DNA of 64,000 bases from Chitinophagales bacterium (GCA_020636535.1 JACJXT010000011.1:372001-436000); one strand, 5' to 3'. Shown: positions 44,012-52,449, numbered from the stretch's first letter. Numbers and translations: made by a program. The notes: generated by a model from the sequence alone, not told the origin.

Positions 44012-45558
44012 AAAGAATTATGAAAAAAATATTAAAAATATTTATAATAATCTGTTTGTTTTTTTATGGATGCTCTAACTTAATTAAAATAGCTTCTAAA
44101 AAAAATACTAAAACTATTACTCCAAATACAACAGTTAGCAATGGCAATAGTCAGTTAATAGAACTTAATATAAATGAAAAAATTAAAAACAAAATTAATA
44201 GCAATATTTTAGGTGTAAACACTGGTTTTACATTTAAAGAACCTATAGAACAAAATAATGACTTTCTTTACTTTTATAAACAACTCAATCCAAGAGTAGT
44301 ACGATTTCCTGGTGGTACTATTGGCAATTATTATCATCCAAATAAATACGGTTATGGTTTTACTCAGAAAGTGGTATTAACCAGTAGAAATTTTGGACCA
44401 CTTTCTAAATTGCAAATAGAAAAGAAACCAGATATACTAAATGCATTTATTACACTTTGTAAAGCAAATAATGCTAGTGCCATTTATGTAGTGAATGTTT
44501 ATGATGAAGGCACACCTGAAGAAATGATTTATGTTATTAATAAATTGAAAGAAAATAACATTAAAGTACTTGGTGTAGAACTAGGTAACGAACTTAATTT
44601 AGTTGGACATAGAAACGAATATCCAGATGCTAAAACATATGCCAATAGCATAAGACCTTTTGCGGAAGCTGCTCATAAATTTTTTCCTGATGTACCTGTT
44701 GGTGTTATTACTGAAGGTCCTTTTAATGCCGCAGAGATTAAAACACAAAGAGGTAAGTTTTTTCATCAATGGAATTTAGATTTAGCGAAAGAAGATTTTT
44801 TTGATGCTTTTGTTCTGCATTCTTATACTAGATGTGATGACTGTTTAAAGAATAGCAATTTCGATTTACTATTTGAAACAACCAATGAAACTCAAATTAA
44901 TTTTTTAAATACTTATTTCGAAAATATTACTACATATTATAAAAACATTATTGGTAGTGATAAAAAAATTTGGATGACAGAATGCAATGTAGGAAAATGG
45001 CAAGTATTTTTTGAAAACACACAATATCAAGCTAATTACGAAATGAAGTTTCTTATTAGGTTGATAAAAAGCAATATAACAAGTACTGATTTTATTGATA
45101 TTATGAATTGGCATTTTATTGGTGCTAATGGTTTAATTTTTGGGTCCAAAGGTCAAGTAATGGAAAGAGAAACTAGAGGAAACTTTAGAACAAGTTCAGA
45201 ATATTTTCCGTTTTATTATATGAGTAAAGCAATAGACAAAGAAGCATATGCCATTGAAAGTAATTTTACAAATAATGATTTAGCTGATTTCTTAGTAGTA
45301 GAAAATAGTAAAGGAGAAAAGTATTTACTTTTTGTAAATAGCAATGCTTACGAACTACAACTCAATATTAATAGTAATTGGAAAGCAAAAAACATAGATT
45401 ATTTATACAGCGACTATATTTATAGCATTGGCGGATTTACTTACTTTACAAAAAATTATCCTAGTAAAATTAACAGTATAAAGTATGATAACAAGGATAT
45501 AAATTCAAAAAATATTATTATTCCAAAATACAGTACAGGAATAATTGAGTTAGAATGA
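44008..45558 (+). CDS. Lipoprotein glycoside hydrolase (clan A-like, arabinofuranosidase/glucuronidase-like)
   Basis: About 516 residues from ATG 44008, which overlaps the Wzy-like stop. The signal peptide ends at a lipobox FFYGC (lipid cysteine about 22). The catalytic-barrel motifs are LNPRVVRFPGGTIGNYYHP, VLGVELGNELNL with the N-E acid/base pair, and IWMTECNVGKW with a candidate nucleophile glutamate. These fit clan GH-A retaining enzymes such as GH39, GH51 or GH79. A small beta-domain follows at the C-terminus. Encoded at the end of the polysaccharide operon, it may trim or turn over the exported polymer at the cell surface. The family number is uncertain. Confidence 0.7.
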   Translation: MKRIMKKILKIFIIICLFFYGCSNLIKIASKKNTKTITPNTTVSNGNSQLIELNINEKIKNKINSNILGVNTGFTFKEPIEQNNDFLYFYKQLNPRVVRFPGGTIGNYYHPNKYGYGFTQKVVLTSRNFGPLSKLQIEKKPDILNAFITLCKANNASAIYVVNVYDEGTPEEMIYVINKLKENNIKVLGVELGNELNLVGHRNEYPDAKTYANSIRPFAEAAHKFFPDVPVGVITEGPFNAAEIKTQRGKFFHQWNLDLAKEDFFDAFVLHSYTRCDDCLKNSNFDLLFETTNETQINFLNTYFENITTYYKNIIGSDKKIWMTECNVGKWQVFFENTQYQANYEMKFLIRLIKSNITSTDFIDIMNWHFIGANGLIFGSKGQVMERETRGNFRTSSEYFPFYYMSKAIDKEAYAIESNFTNNDLADFLVVENSKGEKYLLFVNSNAYELQLNINSNWKAKNIDYLYSDYIYSIGGFTYFTKNYPSKINSIKYDNKDINSKNIIIPKYSTGIIELE

Positions 45559-45605
45559 AACAACTCCAACCAATGACAAATTTCTAATGACCAATGACTA
45601 TAAAG

Positions 45606-46202
45606 CTATTTTTTATATATTCTTTTTCTTATTCTACTTAACGATACTGGAGTAACACCAATAAATGAAGCAATATATTGTAGTGGAACACTATTCAATA
45701 AATCTGGTTGTGTTTCTACCAAATTTCTATATCTTTCTTCTGGTGTATCTACTAAAAAAGAAGACAGCTGATTGTGCAACATCATAATATAATGCTCACC
45801 AATAGCTCTGCCTAAATGTTCAAACTTATGATGCTCTGCAAACAAGTCTTTCATCTTTAAATAATCAATTACAAAGAGTAAACTATCTTCTAGTGCTTGT
45901 ATGCTTTGTGTGCCAGGTTTGTTTTCTGTAATACTTTCTAGACTTGCTAATACGCCATTCTTAAAAACAAAATAAGCTGTTTTTTCATTGTCTTCTTTAA
46001 TATAAAAATATCTAAAACTGCCTTCTAATACAAAAGCAATTTTAAAAGTAGTTAAGCCAGCTTTAGTAAAATATTCTCCTTTCTTTAATGGCTTCACTTC
46101 CGAAATCTCCATCACTTTCATCCATTCTTCTATGGTTAAATCAGGCAACTTGTAGTGTCCTACAAAACCATCAGCTAAAGTCATTAAATCGGCTAACTCC
46201 AT
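45606..46202 (-). CDS. Crp/Fnr-family transcriptional regulator
   Basis: A 198-residue regulator. A cyclic-nucleotide-binding-like beta-barrel occupies about 25-115 (LKKGEYFTKAGLTTFKIAFVLEG). The dimer helix follows, then a winged helix-turn-helix at the C-terminus (LQYIASFIGVTPVSLSRIRKRI). The canonical cAMP-binding RS motif is not present, so the ligand is probably different or absent, as is common for Bacteroidota proteins of this kind. It lies 40 bp downstream of the bcp gene on the same strand. Target genes are not known. Confidence 0.85.
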   Translation of the reverse strand: MELADLMTLADGFVGHYKLPDLTIEEWMKVMEISEVKPLKKGEYFTKAGLTTFKIAFVLEGSFRYFYIKEDNEKTAYFVFKNGVLASLESITENKPGTQSIQALEDSLLFVIDYLKMKDLFAEHHKFEHLGRAIGEHYIMMLHNQLSSFLVDTPEERYRNLVETQPDLLNSVPLQYIASFIGVTPVSLSRIRKRIYKK

Positions 46203-46242
46203 TCTTAGTACAAGATAAAAAAAATATGTGTAACAACAGTAA

Positions 46243-46668
46243 CTATGCTAATTCGTCTAGTACTTGTTGTGTAGCATTTTTAGTATCTACCTTTTTTATA
46301 ACTTTTATAATTTTTCCTGTAGTATCTATAATAAAGGTAGTTCTAAAAATACCTTCGTACTCTTTGCCATACATTTTTTTCAATCCCCAAACGCCGTAAG
46401 CATTTGCAATTTTTTTATCGGTATCTGCTACCAAATGAAAAGGCAACTCGTATTTAGTTTTAAATTTATCATGTTTTTCTTCAGCGTCTGGACTAACGCC
46501 TATTACTTGATATCCTTTTTTTGTAAGCGACTCGTAGTTATCTCTAAAGCTACAAGCTTCTGCAGTACAACCTGGTGTATCATCTTTTGGATAGAAATAT
46601 AAAATAGTAGTGGCTTTACTAAAATCTACACCTTTTACTTTGGGTGCTTTTTTCCCTTCTTCTAACAT
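46243..46668 (-). CDS. bcp: Thioredoxin-dependent peroxiredoxin (Bcp/PrxQ type)
   Basis: A 141-residue cytoplasmic peroxidase. The active site YPKDDTPGCTAEAC gives peroxidatic C34 and resolving C39, the 1-5 Cys spacing of PrxQ/Bcp enzymes. The later elements VIGVSPDAEEKHDKF, YELPFHLVADTD and FRTTFIIDTTGKI are all present. The N-terminus is about 11 residues shorter than in classical Bcp: between KAP and YFYPKD there is only KVKGVDFSKATTIL, so the usual F-x-L-x-D-x-x-G hairpin is reduced. It detoxifies H2O2 and organic peroxides. It lies upstream of the Crp-like regulator gene on the same strand. Confidence 0.92.
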   Translation of the reverse strand: MLEEGKKAPKVKGVDFSKATTILYFYPKDDTPGCTAEACSFRDNYESLTKKGYQVIGVSPDAEEKHDKFKTKYELPFHLVADTDKKIANAYGVWGLKKMYGKEYEGIFRTTFIIDTTGKIIKVIKKVDTKNATQQVLDELA

Positions 46669-46704
46669 AACTTTTGTTTTGATTACAAGATAACAGATTT
46701 CGCT

Positions 46705-46742
46705 TAAAAAAGAAAGTCGCCTGCTACTATACAGGCGACTTT
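46705..46742 (-). terminator. Rho-independent terminator (minus strand)
   Basis: AAAGTCGCCTG and CAGGCGACTTT form a perfect 11-bp stem, and on the minus strand it is followed by TTCTTTTTT. It ends the lipoprotein gene 46817-47404 and separates it from bcp. Confidence 0.85.
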
Positions 46743-46816
46743 CAGGTTGAGTTTAAAAAGGATGAGTATGTTATACTTTTACTACTAACTAATAACTATT
46801 ATTGAATGAATGTTTT

Positions 46817-47404
46817 TTAATATCCTGTTATAATTGAATTCATTTGATATTTTACATTATATATAGTTAGATCTCCAGCTAGTACAATAGAATTTTCTCT
46901 AAATTTTAACCAAAAATATTTATTCCCATTTGTTGTTGATTTTCTAAATACAATGAACTTATCTTGATTAACTATACCATACATGCCGTAAGGATGCAAA
47001 AGAATTGTAGCTCCAAACAAATAAATTCCACTCGCAGGAATATTTATCCAATTATAATTAGAAGTATCACTAAATGTCACATTTGCATTATAGTAGATAG
47101 CATTTGTGCCTTGTATAAATTCATATGTATGAATATTAGTAAGCGGTAATATATTTATAGATGATTGAGGTGTAGTTAATCCATCTGTTGTTGTTGTCAT
47201 TGAAATCAAGATAGAATCTCCATCAACATATATTATTTTTTCTTTAGAATAAAATGATTGTAAATTAGTACCCTTAGTTGGTAAGGTTAAGTTAATGGCG
47301 ATAGTATTTGAAGGTGTTACTGTTCCTCCACCACCAGTTGGAATACAGCTACTTACTAGGATTATTGTAGTAATTACTATTAAAATGTTTAGTATTTTTT
47401 TCAT
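46817..47404 (-). CDS. Hypothetical lipoprotein
   Basis: A 195-residue lipoprotein with lipobox VSSC (lipid cysteine at 20) and a glycine-rich linker (IPTGGGGTV). The remainder is beta-rich and polar (SINILPLTNIHTYEF, GIYLFGATILLHPYGMYG). No family is recognised. It is monocistronic, ends at a strong terminator and has more than 400 bp of empty sequence upstream. Confidence 0.6.
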   Translation of the reverse strand: MKKILNILIVITTIILVSSCIPTGGGGTVTPSNTIAINLTLPTKGTNLQSFYSKEKIIYVDGDSILISMTTTTDGLTTPQSSINILPLTNIHTYEFIQGTNAIYYNANVTFSDTSNYNWINIPASGIYLFGATILLHPYGMYGIVNQDKFIVFRKSTTNGNKYFWLKFRENSIVLAGDLTIYNVKYQMNSIITGY

Positions 47405-47822
47405 ATTTTTTTAAAGTTTATAATTATTTAATTTTTCTATTCTGTTACTAAACTTGTTAATGGTGTAAAACCTATCACAAATTTGTACAAAGTTTCTTAA
47501 TCATTTTATTACAAATAAGTGCTTTTGTCAAAAAAAAACCGTAGCTTAAATCTTAAATTTATAAGTGTATATTCTTTTAGATAAGATAAAATAAGGCAGT
47601 TAAAAAAATACAAAAATCTACTATTGTCAATAAAATATAAAAATATTGACATTTCTTAATTTTGCTATATGTAGTTTACCTTATTTTTATTTATAATTAT
47701 TTGTGTGAAATTTACATATTAAAATGCACTCCATTCTAATATGATTTTGATTAAAAAAGAAAGTTATCTGCTAATCATGATAAATAGAAAAAGGTAGAGA
47801 TATTTTAAAAAATATCTCAAAC
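47405..47822. other. AT-rich intergenic region, nothing recognised
   Basis: About 420 bp upstream of the lipoprotein gene. It is very AT-rich with many runs of A and T. I see no open frame, repeat shared with other parts of the window or stable hairpin. Confidence 0.5.
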
Positions 47823-47851
47823 AAAAAAAGCTGCCTTTTCAGACAGCTTTT
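47823..47851 (-). terminator. Rho-independent terminator after tRNA-Asn
   Basis: On the minus strand, AAAAGCTG…CAGCTTTTTTT forms an 8-bp or longer stem with a T-run, beginning 10 bp after the 3' end of the tRNA. Confidence 0.85.
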
Positions 47852-47860
47852 CCATTGTTG

Positions 47861-47934
47861 CGCTTCCTCTTGGGCTCGAACCAAGGACCTATTGATTAAC
47901 AGTCAACCGCTCTAACCGACTGAGCTAAGGAAGC
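47861..47934 (-). tRNA. tRNA-Asn (GTT anticodon)
   Basis: A complete 74-nt cloverleaf on the minus strand. The acceptor stem is GCTTCCT/AGGAAGC and the D-arm is GCTC…GAGC. The anticodon arm is GTTGA-CTGTTAA-TCAAT with anticodon GTT, and the T-arm is CTTGG-TTCGAGC-CCAAG. CCA is not encoded. A well-formed promoter lies upstream and a terminator downstream, so it is a single-gene transcript. Confidence 0.95.
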
Positions 47935-47953
47935 TTTTTTAATTAATGGACTG

Positions 47954-47984
47954 CAAATGTAGGGTTTTAAAAATAAATATGCAA
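47954..47984 (-). promoter_or_regulatory. Promoter of tRNA-Asn (TTG-N20-TACATTTG)
   Basis: The minus strand has TTG (47984-47982), a 20-bp spacer, then TACATTTG (47961-47954), an exact Bacteroidota -7 match. The tRNA 5' end is 19 bp further on. It is the best-formed promoter in the window. Confidence 0.75.
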
Positions 47985-48009
47985 TATTTGTGGTAAAAAA
48001 ATTTTAAAA

Positions 48010-48933
48010 ATGAGTTTATTAACTGTAGGAACTGTTGCTTTTGATGCTATTGAAACGCCTTTTGGCAAAACCGACCGTATTACTGGTGGTTCAGGAAACT
48101 ATATTTGTCATGCTGCTGGACACTTTACCAGTAATATGCAACTAGTAAGTGTTGTTGGTGATGACTTTTCTCAAAACGAACTAAATTATCTTAAAAGTAT
48201 TGGTACAGACATTAGTGGTGTACAAATTATGGAAGGTCAAAAATCTTTCTTTTGGAGTGGTAAATATCACCACGATTTGAATAAAAGAGATACACTGGTG
48301 ACTGATTTAAATGTTTTAGCAGATTTCAATCCTATTTTGCCAAAAAATTTTCAAACTCCAGAATTTTTAATTTTAGGAAACATTGATCCAAGCTTACAAA
48401 TAAAAGTAATTGAGCAATTAAAAGAAAAACCAAAGTTAATTGCTATGGATACGATGAACTTTTGGATGGATATTGCTCTAGAACCACTACAAAAAGTACT
48501 TGGTATGGTCGATTTACTAATTGTAAACGATGAAGAAGCACGGCAATTAAGCAATGAATATTCTTTGGTGAAAGCAGCTGAGAAAATTAGAGCAATGGGA
48601 CCAAAGTATTTAATCATTAAAAAAGGAGAACATGGTGCATTGTTGTTTCATGAGAATAAAGTGTTTTTTGCTCCAGCACTACCTTTAGAAGAAGTTTTTG
48701 ATCCAACTGGTGCTGGTGATACTTTTGCTGGTGGATTTATGGGTTATTTATCTGCCACTAAAGATTTATCTTTCCAAAATATGAAAAGAGCAGTTATTTT
48801 TGGTTCAGCTATGGCTTCTTTTTGTGTAGAAAAATTTGGACCACAACGATTAAAAGAAGTTACCAAACAAGAAATAGACGAGCGAGTTCAAGTATTTATT
48901 GAATTAGTAGACTTTGATATTATTTTAGAATAA
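48010..48933 (+). CDS. PfkB-family sugar/nucleoside kinase
   Basis: A 307-residue cytoplasmic kinase of the ribokinase/PfkB family. The N-terminal GGSGNYICHAAGHF (about 26-39) is the substrate-binding stretch, and YLIIKKGEHGALL precedes the anion-hole/catalytic signature DPTGAGDTFAGGFMGY (about 228-243) with the catalytic aspartate. The length is typical. The phosphorylated sugar or nucleoside is not clear; Bacteroidota proteins of this subgroup are often annotated as sugar kinase or adenosine kinase-like. It is divergent from tRNA-Asn and not in an operon. Confidence 0.85.
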   Translation: MSLLTVGTVAFDAIETPFGKTDRITGGSGNYICHAAGHFTSNMQLVSVVGDDFSQNELNYLKSIGTDISGVQIMEGQKSFFWSGKYHHDLNKRDTLVTDLNVLADFNPILPKNFQTPEFLILGNIDPSLQIKVIEQLKEKPKLIAMDTMNFWMDIALEPLQKVLGMVDLLIVNDEEARQLSNEYSLVKAAEKIRAMGPKYLIIKKGEHGALLFHENKVFFAPALPLEEVFDPTGAGDTFAGGFMGYLSATKDLSFQNMKRAVIFGSAMASFCVEKFGPQRLKEVTKQEIDERVQVFIELVDFDIILE

Positions 48934-48972
48934 ATTAAAATGAATGACCTTCAATATTTTTTAATAAACCGT

Positions 48973-49344
48973 CATCCTATGTTTGTATAAATAATTAAAT
49001 TAGTAGAAATTATTAACAGGAAAAGTAAAGGGTAAAGAGTAAGATTTTAGTTTGTCATTAGTCAAAAAGACCGTTCGCAATGTTAATCCCTTTACCCATC
49101 CTATGTTTGTATAAATAATTAAATTAGTAGAAATTATTAACAGGAAAAGTAAAGGGTAAAGAGTAAGATTTTAGTTTGTCATTAGTCAAAAAGACCGTTC
49201 GCAATGTTAATCCCTTTACCCATCCTATGTTTGTATAAATAATTAAATTAGTAGAAATTATTAACAGGAAAAGTAAAGGGTAAAGAGTAAGATTTTAGTT
49301 TGTCATTAGTCAAAAAGACCGTTCGCAATGTTAATCCCTTTACC
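48973..49344. repeat. Three perfect tandem copies of a 124-bp non-coding unit
   Basis: The units start at 48973, 49097 and 49221, each beginning CATCCTATGTTTGTATAAAT and ending AATCCCTTTACC. I see no differences between the three. Within a unit, GTAAAGGG (and the overlapping GGGTAAAG) can pair with CCCTTTAC near the end, and GGTC pairs are possible in between, so each unit could fold as one RNA hairpin domain. No open frame runs through. The array ends 95 bp before the IS110 transposase ATG. Perfect identity implies a recent expansion or homogenisation; a misassembly is also possible. Confidence 0.9.
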
Positions 49345-49363
49345 CATTACTACAAAAACTTGA

Positions 49364-49373
49364 ACAGAACATT
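49364..49373. repeat. 10-bp direct repeat, left of the IS110 transposase
   Basis: ACAGAACATT here recurs at 50417-50426, 1053 bp to the right, just past the transposase stop codon. It could be the duplicated core at the element ends or a chance match. Confidence 0.4.
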
Positions 49374-49439
49374 AAGCATAAAGCTTGTATTAAGGATAGA
49401 TAAGTTAGTGTAGTATTACTTTTCACAAAAAACAATATT

Positions 49440-50414
49440 ATGAGTAAAGTTATAGGAATTGACATTAGTAAACAAACATTTGATGTAGCATTATTAGACA
49501 GCAAAACTAGTAAATGGCAACATCATGTATTAGAAAACAACAAACTTGGATTTAAAAAGTTATGTAAGTTTATTTCAGAACAGAGTCATGTTGTAATGGA
49601 AGCAAGTGGCAGTTATTATCTACAATTAGCTTTGTATTTAGAAATGAATAATATAAAAGTAAGTGTAGTAAATCCTTTGGTTATAAGAAGATACAGTCAA
49701 ATGAAACTTCAAAGAGCAAAGACAGATAAGAAAGACGCACAAACCATAGCAATGTATGGTATAGAACAAAATCCAGAGTTATGGCAATCTCAAGATAAAG
49801 AAGTAATGGAGTTAAAACAACTATATTCCACAATAGAGTTATTAAGTAAACAAGTAAGTCAGACACAACATCAGTTAGAAGCACATACGAGCAGTGGTAT
49901 ACTAAGTTCATCATTAAAGCAAGAACTAAATCAACATATAAAAACCCTAAAAAGAAGAAAAGAAAAATTAGAAACAAGATTTAGATTATTATCAGAACAA
50001 ACATACGGAGACACTCTAGAGCGTTTAGCAACAATACCAGGTATAGGTAAAAAAACAGCCGTCATGTTAACTGTAATTACCAATAATTTTAAAAAATTTG
50101 ATAATTATAGACAGTTAATTGCATATGTAGGACTAAGTCCGAGAAAGTATGAATCAGGAACAAGTGTGCGAGGCAGAGGACATATTTGTAAAATGGGACA
50201 ATCGCAAATAAGGAAGTTATTGTATATGTGTAGTTGGTCAGCCAAGAAACTAAATAAAGCATGTATAGCAATGTATGAAAGATTAATTGCCAAAGGCAAA
50301 GCAGAAAGAGTAGTAAAAATAGCAATAGCTAATAAGTTATTAAAACAAGCCTTTGCAATAGCAAAAAATAAAGAAGTATATAATGAAAATTTTATGCAAA
50401 AAGTTTGTTTTTAA
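49440..50414 (+). CDS. IS110-family transposase (DEDD)
   Basis: A 324-residue, full-length recombinase of the IS110 type. The N-terminal RuvC-like DEDD domain shows D8 in VIGIDIS, E54 in VVMEASGSYY, and D96 and D99 in RAKTDKKDAQ. After a helical linker comes the Tnp_20 domain, with LATIPGIGKKTAVML (about 196-210, helix-hairpin-helix-like) and GLSPRKYESGTSVRG (231-245), where the catalytic serine (S239 or S242) is expected. Members such as IS621 work with a bridge RNA encoded in a non-coding end. No terminal inverted repeats are seen, as expected for this family. The long non-coding side lies upstream, including the 124-bp tandem array. The gene is intact. Confidence 0.92.
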   Translation: MSKVIGIDISKQTFDVALLDSKTSKWQHHVLENNKLGFKKLCKFISEQSHVVMEASGSYYLQLALYLEMNNIKVSVVNPLVIRRYSQMKLQRAKTDKKDAQTIAMYGIEQNPELWQSQDKEVMELKQLYSTIELLSKQVSQTQHQLEAHTSSGILSSSLKQELNQHIKTLKRRKEKLETRFRLLSEQTYGDTLERLATIPGIGKKTAVMLTVITNNFKKFDNYRQLIAYVGLSPRKYESGTSVRGRGHICKMGQSQIRKLLYMCSWSAKKLNKACIAMYERLIAKGKAERVVKIAIANKLLKQAFAIAKNKEVYNENFMQKVCF

Positions 50415-50416
50415 GC

Positions 50417-50426
50417 ACAGAACATT
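50417..50426. repeat. 10-bp direct repeat, right of the IS110 transposase
   Basis: Second copy of ACAGAACATT, starting 3 bases after the stop codon and overlapping the start of a family F repeat (50423-50463). Confidence 0.4.
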
Positions 50427-50463
50427 GCGAATTTTTTGAGGAACGAAAAAATGTGGCAATCTC
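50423..50463. repeat. Dispersed repeat family F, copy 2
   Basis: CATTGCGAATTTTTTGAGGA…GGCAATCTC is the reverse complement of the 7115-7156 type. Its position immediately beside the transposase gene suggests that the IS element landed next to or inside this repeat. Confidence 0.7.
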
Positions 50464-50517
50464 AGTTTGAAGAAGCATAAAACAAGTTTTAAGATTAATT
50501 GCCTAATTTAGAATAAT

Positions 50518-52413
50518 ATGTGTGGCATTGCTGGATACTTTTCTAATCAATCTAAAAATATTAGTGATACTGTATTAGAAACAGTAGCACAAACTTTGCA
50601 TAGAAGAGGTCCAGACTTTCAAAAAGTACAACGAAACAATAATGGTGCATTAATTCATGCACGATTATCTATTATCGATACTTCTTCTAATGCCAATCAA
50701 CCTTTTACAGATGCAAGTGGAAGATATACCATTGTTTTTAATGGAGAAATTTTTAATTTCCATCAACTAAAAGAACAATTAAAAGATAAAAATATTCACT
50801 ACACTTCAACTTCCGATACTGAAGTATTATTGTACTACTATATTTATTATGGAAAAGAGTGTTTAAATCAACTCAACGGATTTTTTGCTTTTGCTATTTA
50901 CGATAATATAGAACAGGAATTGTTTGTAGCAGTAGATAGATATAGTATTAAACCATTATACTATACTTTTATAGATAATGTCTTTTACTTTGGTTCTGAG
51001 TTAAAAGCGTTAATGGCTTTCCCAATTCCAAGAAATATGAATTGGTCGGCACTAAGTTTATATTTTCAACTGAACTATATTCCAGATCAACAATCTGTAT
51101 TTGATAATATATATAAATTAACACCAGGCCATTGCTTGACGATTAAAAGCAATACCATTAAGAAAGAACAATGGTATCAAATAGATGTAGCAACTGCTAC
51201 CAAAAAATATCATCATTTAAGCTATGAACAACAGCAACAATCATTTTACAATTTATTAGAAGATGCTGTTCGATTGCGATTAATGGCTGATGTTCCATTA
51301 GGTGCTTTTTTAAGTGGAGGAATTGATTCTTCTGTAATGGTAGCACTAGCAAAAAATCACACACAACATTTAAATACTTTTTCTATTGGATTTAAAGACA
51401 GCAGTTTTTTTGATGAAACAGAATATGCCAATTTGGTTGCGAATCACTTCAAAACCAATCATACTGTTTTTAAATTGAGTAACGATGATTTACTAGAAAG
51501 CTTATATGATGTTTTAGATTATACTGATGAACCTTTTGCCGATTCTTCTGCTTTATTGGTTAACTTACTATCAAAATATACTAGACAACATGTTACCGTT
51601 GCTCTTTCTGGCGATGGTGGCGACGAATTATTTGCTGGATATAATAAACACTATGGCGAATGGCAAATGCGAAATGGTGGTTGGAAAAGTCAGGCAGTAT
51701 ATCGTCTTAAAAACTTGTGGCAGCTACTACCAAAATCAAGAAGCGGTGGCTTTACTAATAAAATTCGTCAACTAGAAAGATTTGCTGATGGTATGGATTT
51801 ATCAAAGCAAGATAGATATTGGCAATGGTGTTGTTTTAATTCCATAGAAGCAGTAAACGAATTGCTAAAAGGCAAAACTGATACCGTACTAAAATCAGTA
51901 TTAGATACCAAGCAACAGTTTACCAAATTTATTAGCAACGATGGCACACTCAACGATAATTTACTAGCAGATGTGAACTTGGTTTTACCTTACGATATGT
52001 TGGTAAAAGTAGATAGAATGAGTATGCGTAACAGCTTAGAAGTAAGAAGTCCGTTTTTAGATTATAGAGTAGTAGAATTTGCTTTTGGTATTCCAGTAGA
52101 AAGCAAAATCAATCAACAAATGAAAAAGAAAATTGTACAAGATTCGTTTCGTAGTATTTTGCCTAAAGAATTATACAACAGACCAAAGAGTGGTTTTGAA
52201 GTACCATTATTACAGTGGTTTAGAACAGATTTGAAAGATTATATTTTTAATGAAGTGTTGAATGATGGTTTTATAATAGAACAAAATATATTTGATATTA
52301 ACATCATTAAACAATATAAACAACAATTACTATCTAATAATCCAGCAGATGTACATGCAAAAATCTGGGCATTAATTGTATTTCAAAATTTCTATAAAAA
52401 GTATGTTTTATGA
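50518..52413 (+). CDS. asnB: Asparagine synthase (glutamine-hydrolysing)
   Basis: A 631-residue class II amidotransferase. The N-terminus MCGIAGYF places the catalytic cysteine at residue 2 after Met removal. RRGPDFQ, NGEIFNF and the glutaminase region extend to about 200. The synthetase domain has the PP-loop LGAFLSGGIDSSVM (about 260-273) and ALSGDGGDELFAGYNKHY (about 361-378). The length matches the long AsnB form often found in polysaccharide loci, where it may amidate a sugar acid rather than serve asparagine supply. It is followed by a PglA-like GT4 and a WecA/MraY-like transferase. Confidence 0.92.
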   Translation: MCGIAGYFSNQSKNISDTVLETVAQTLHRRGPDFQKVQRNNNGALIHARLSIIDTSSNANQPFTDASGRYTIVFNGEIFNFHQLKEQLKDKNIHYTSTSDTEVLLYYYIYYGKECLNQLNGFFAFAIYDNIEQELFVAVDRYSIKPLYYTFIDNVFYFGSELKALMAFPIPRNMNWSALSLYFQLNYIPDQQSVFDNIYKLTPGHCLTIKSNTIKKEQWYQIDVATATKKYHHLSYEQQQQSFYNLLEDAVRLRLMADVPLGAFLSGGIDSSVMVALAKNHTQHLNTFSIGFKDSSFFDETEYANLVANHFKTNHTVFKLSNDDLLESLYDVLDYTDEPFADSSALLVNLLSKYTRQHVTVALSGDGGDELFAGYNKHYGEWQMRNGGWKSQAVYRLKNLWQLLPKSRSGGFTNKIRQLERFADGMDLSKQDRYWQWCCFNSIEAVNELLKGKTDTVLKSVLDTKQQFTKFISNDGTLNDNLLADVNLVLPYDMLVKVDRMSMRNSLEVRSPFLDYRVVEFAFGIPVESKINQQMKKKIVQDSFRSILPKELYNRPKSGFEVPLLQWFRTDLKDYIFNEVLNDGFIIEQNIFDINIIKQYKQQLLSNNPADVHAKIWALIVFQNFYKKYVL

Positions 52414-52417
52414 TAAA

Positions 52418-52449
52418 ACTTTGTCAAAGCTCTAAACTTTAACAAAGTT
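52418..52449. repeat. TTGTCAAAG-type hairpin, copy 2
   Basis: AACTTTGTCAAAG - loop - CTTTAACAAAGTT forms a long imperfect stem right after the asnB stop codon. It may act as a weak terminator or RNA end in the asnB-GT4 gap. It is related to 4709-4733. Confidence 0.55.

Noticed and set aside
45559..45605. Short AATGAC-type repeats between the glycosidase and the crp-like gene
   Set aside because: Only 45 bp of imperfect AATGACAAAT / AATGACCAATGAC text; similar words occur in the 124-bp units (GTCATTAGTCA), but the match is too short to call a shared element.
48973..49344. CRISPR array
   Set aside because: The 124-bp units are directly adjacent with no spacers, are far longer than CRISPR repeats, and there are no cas genes.
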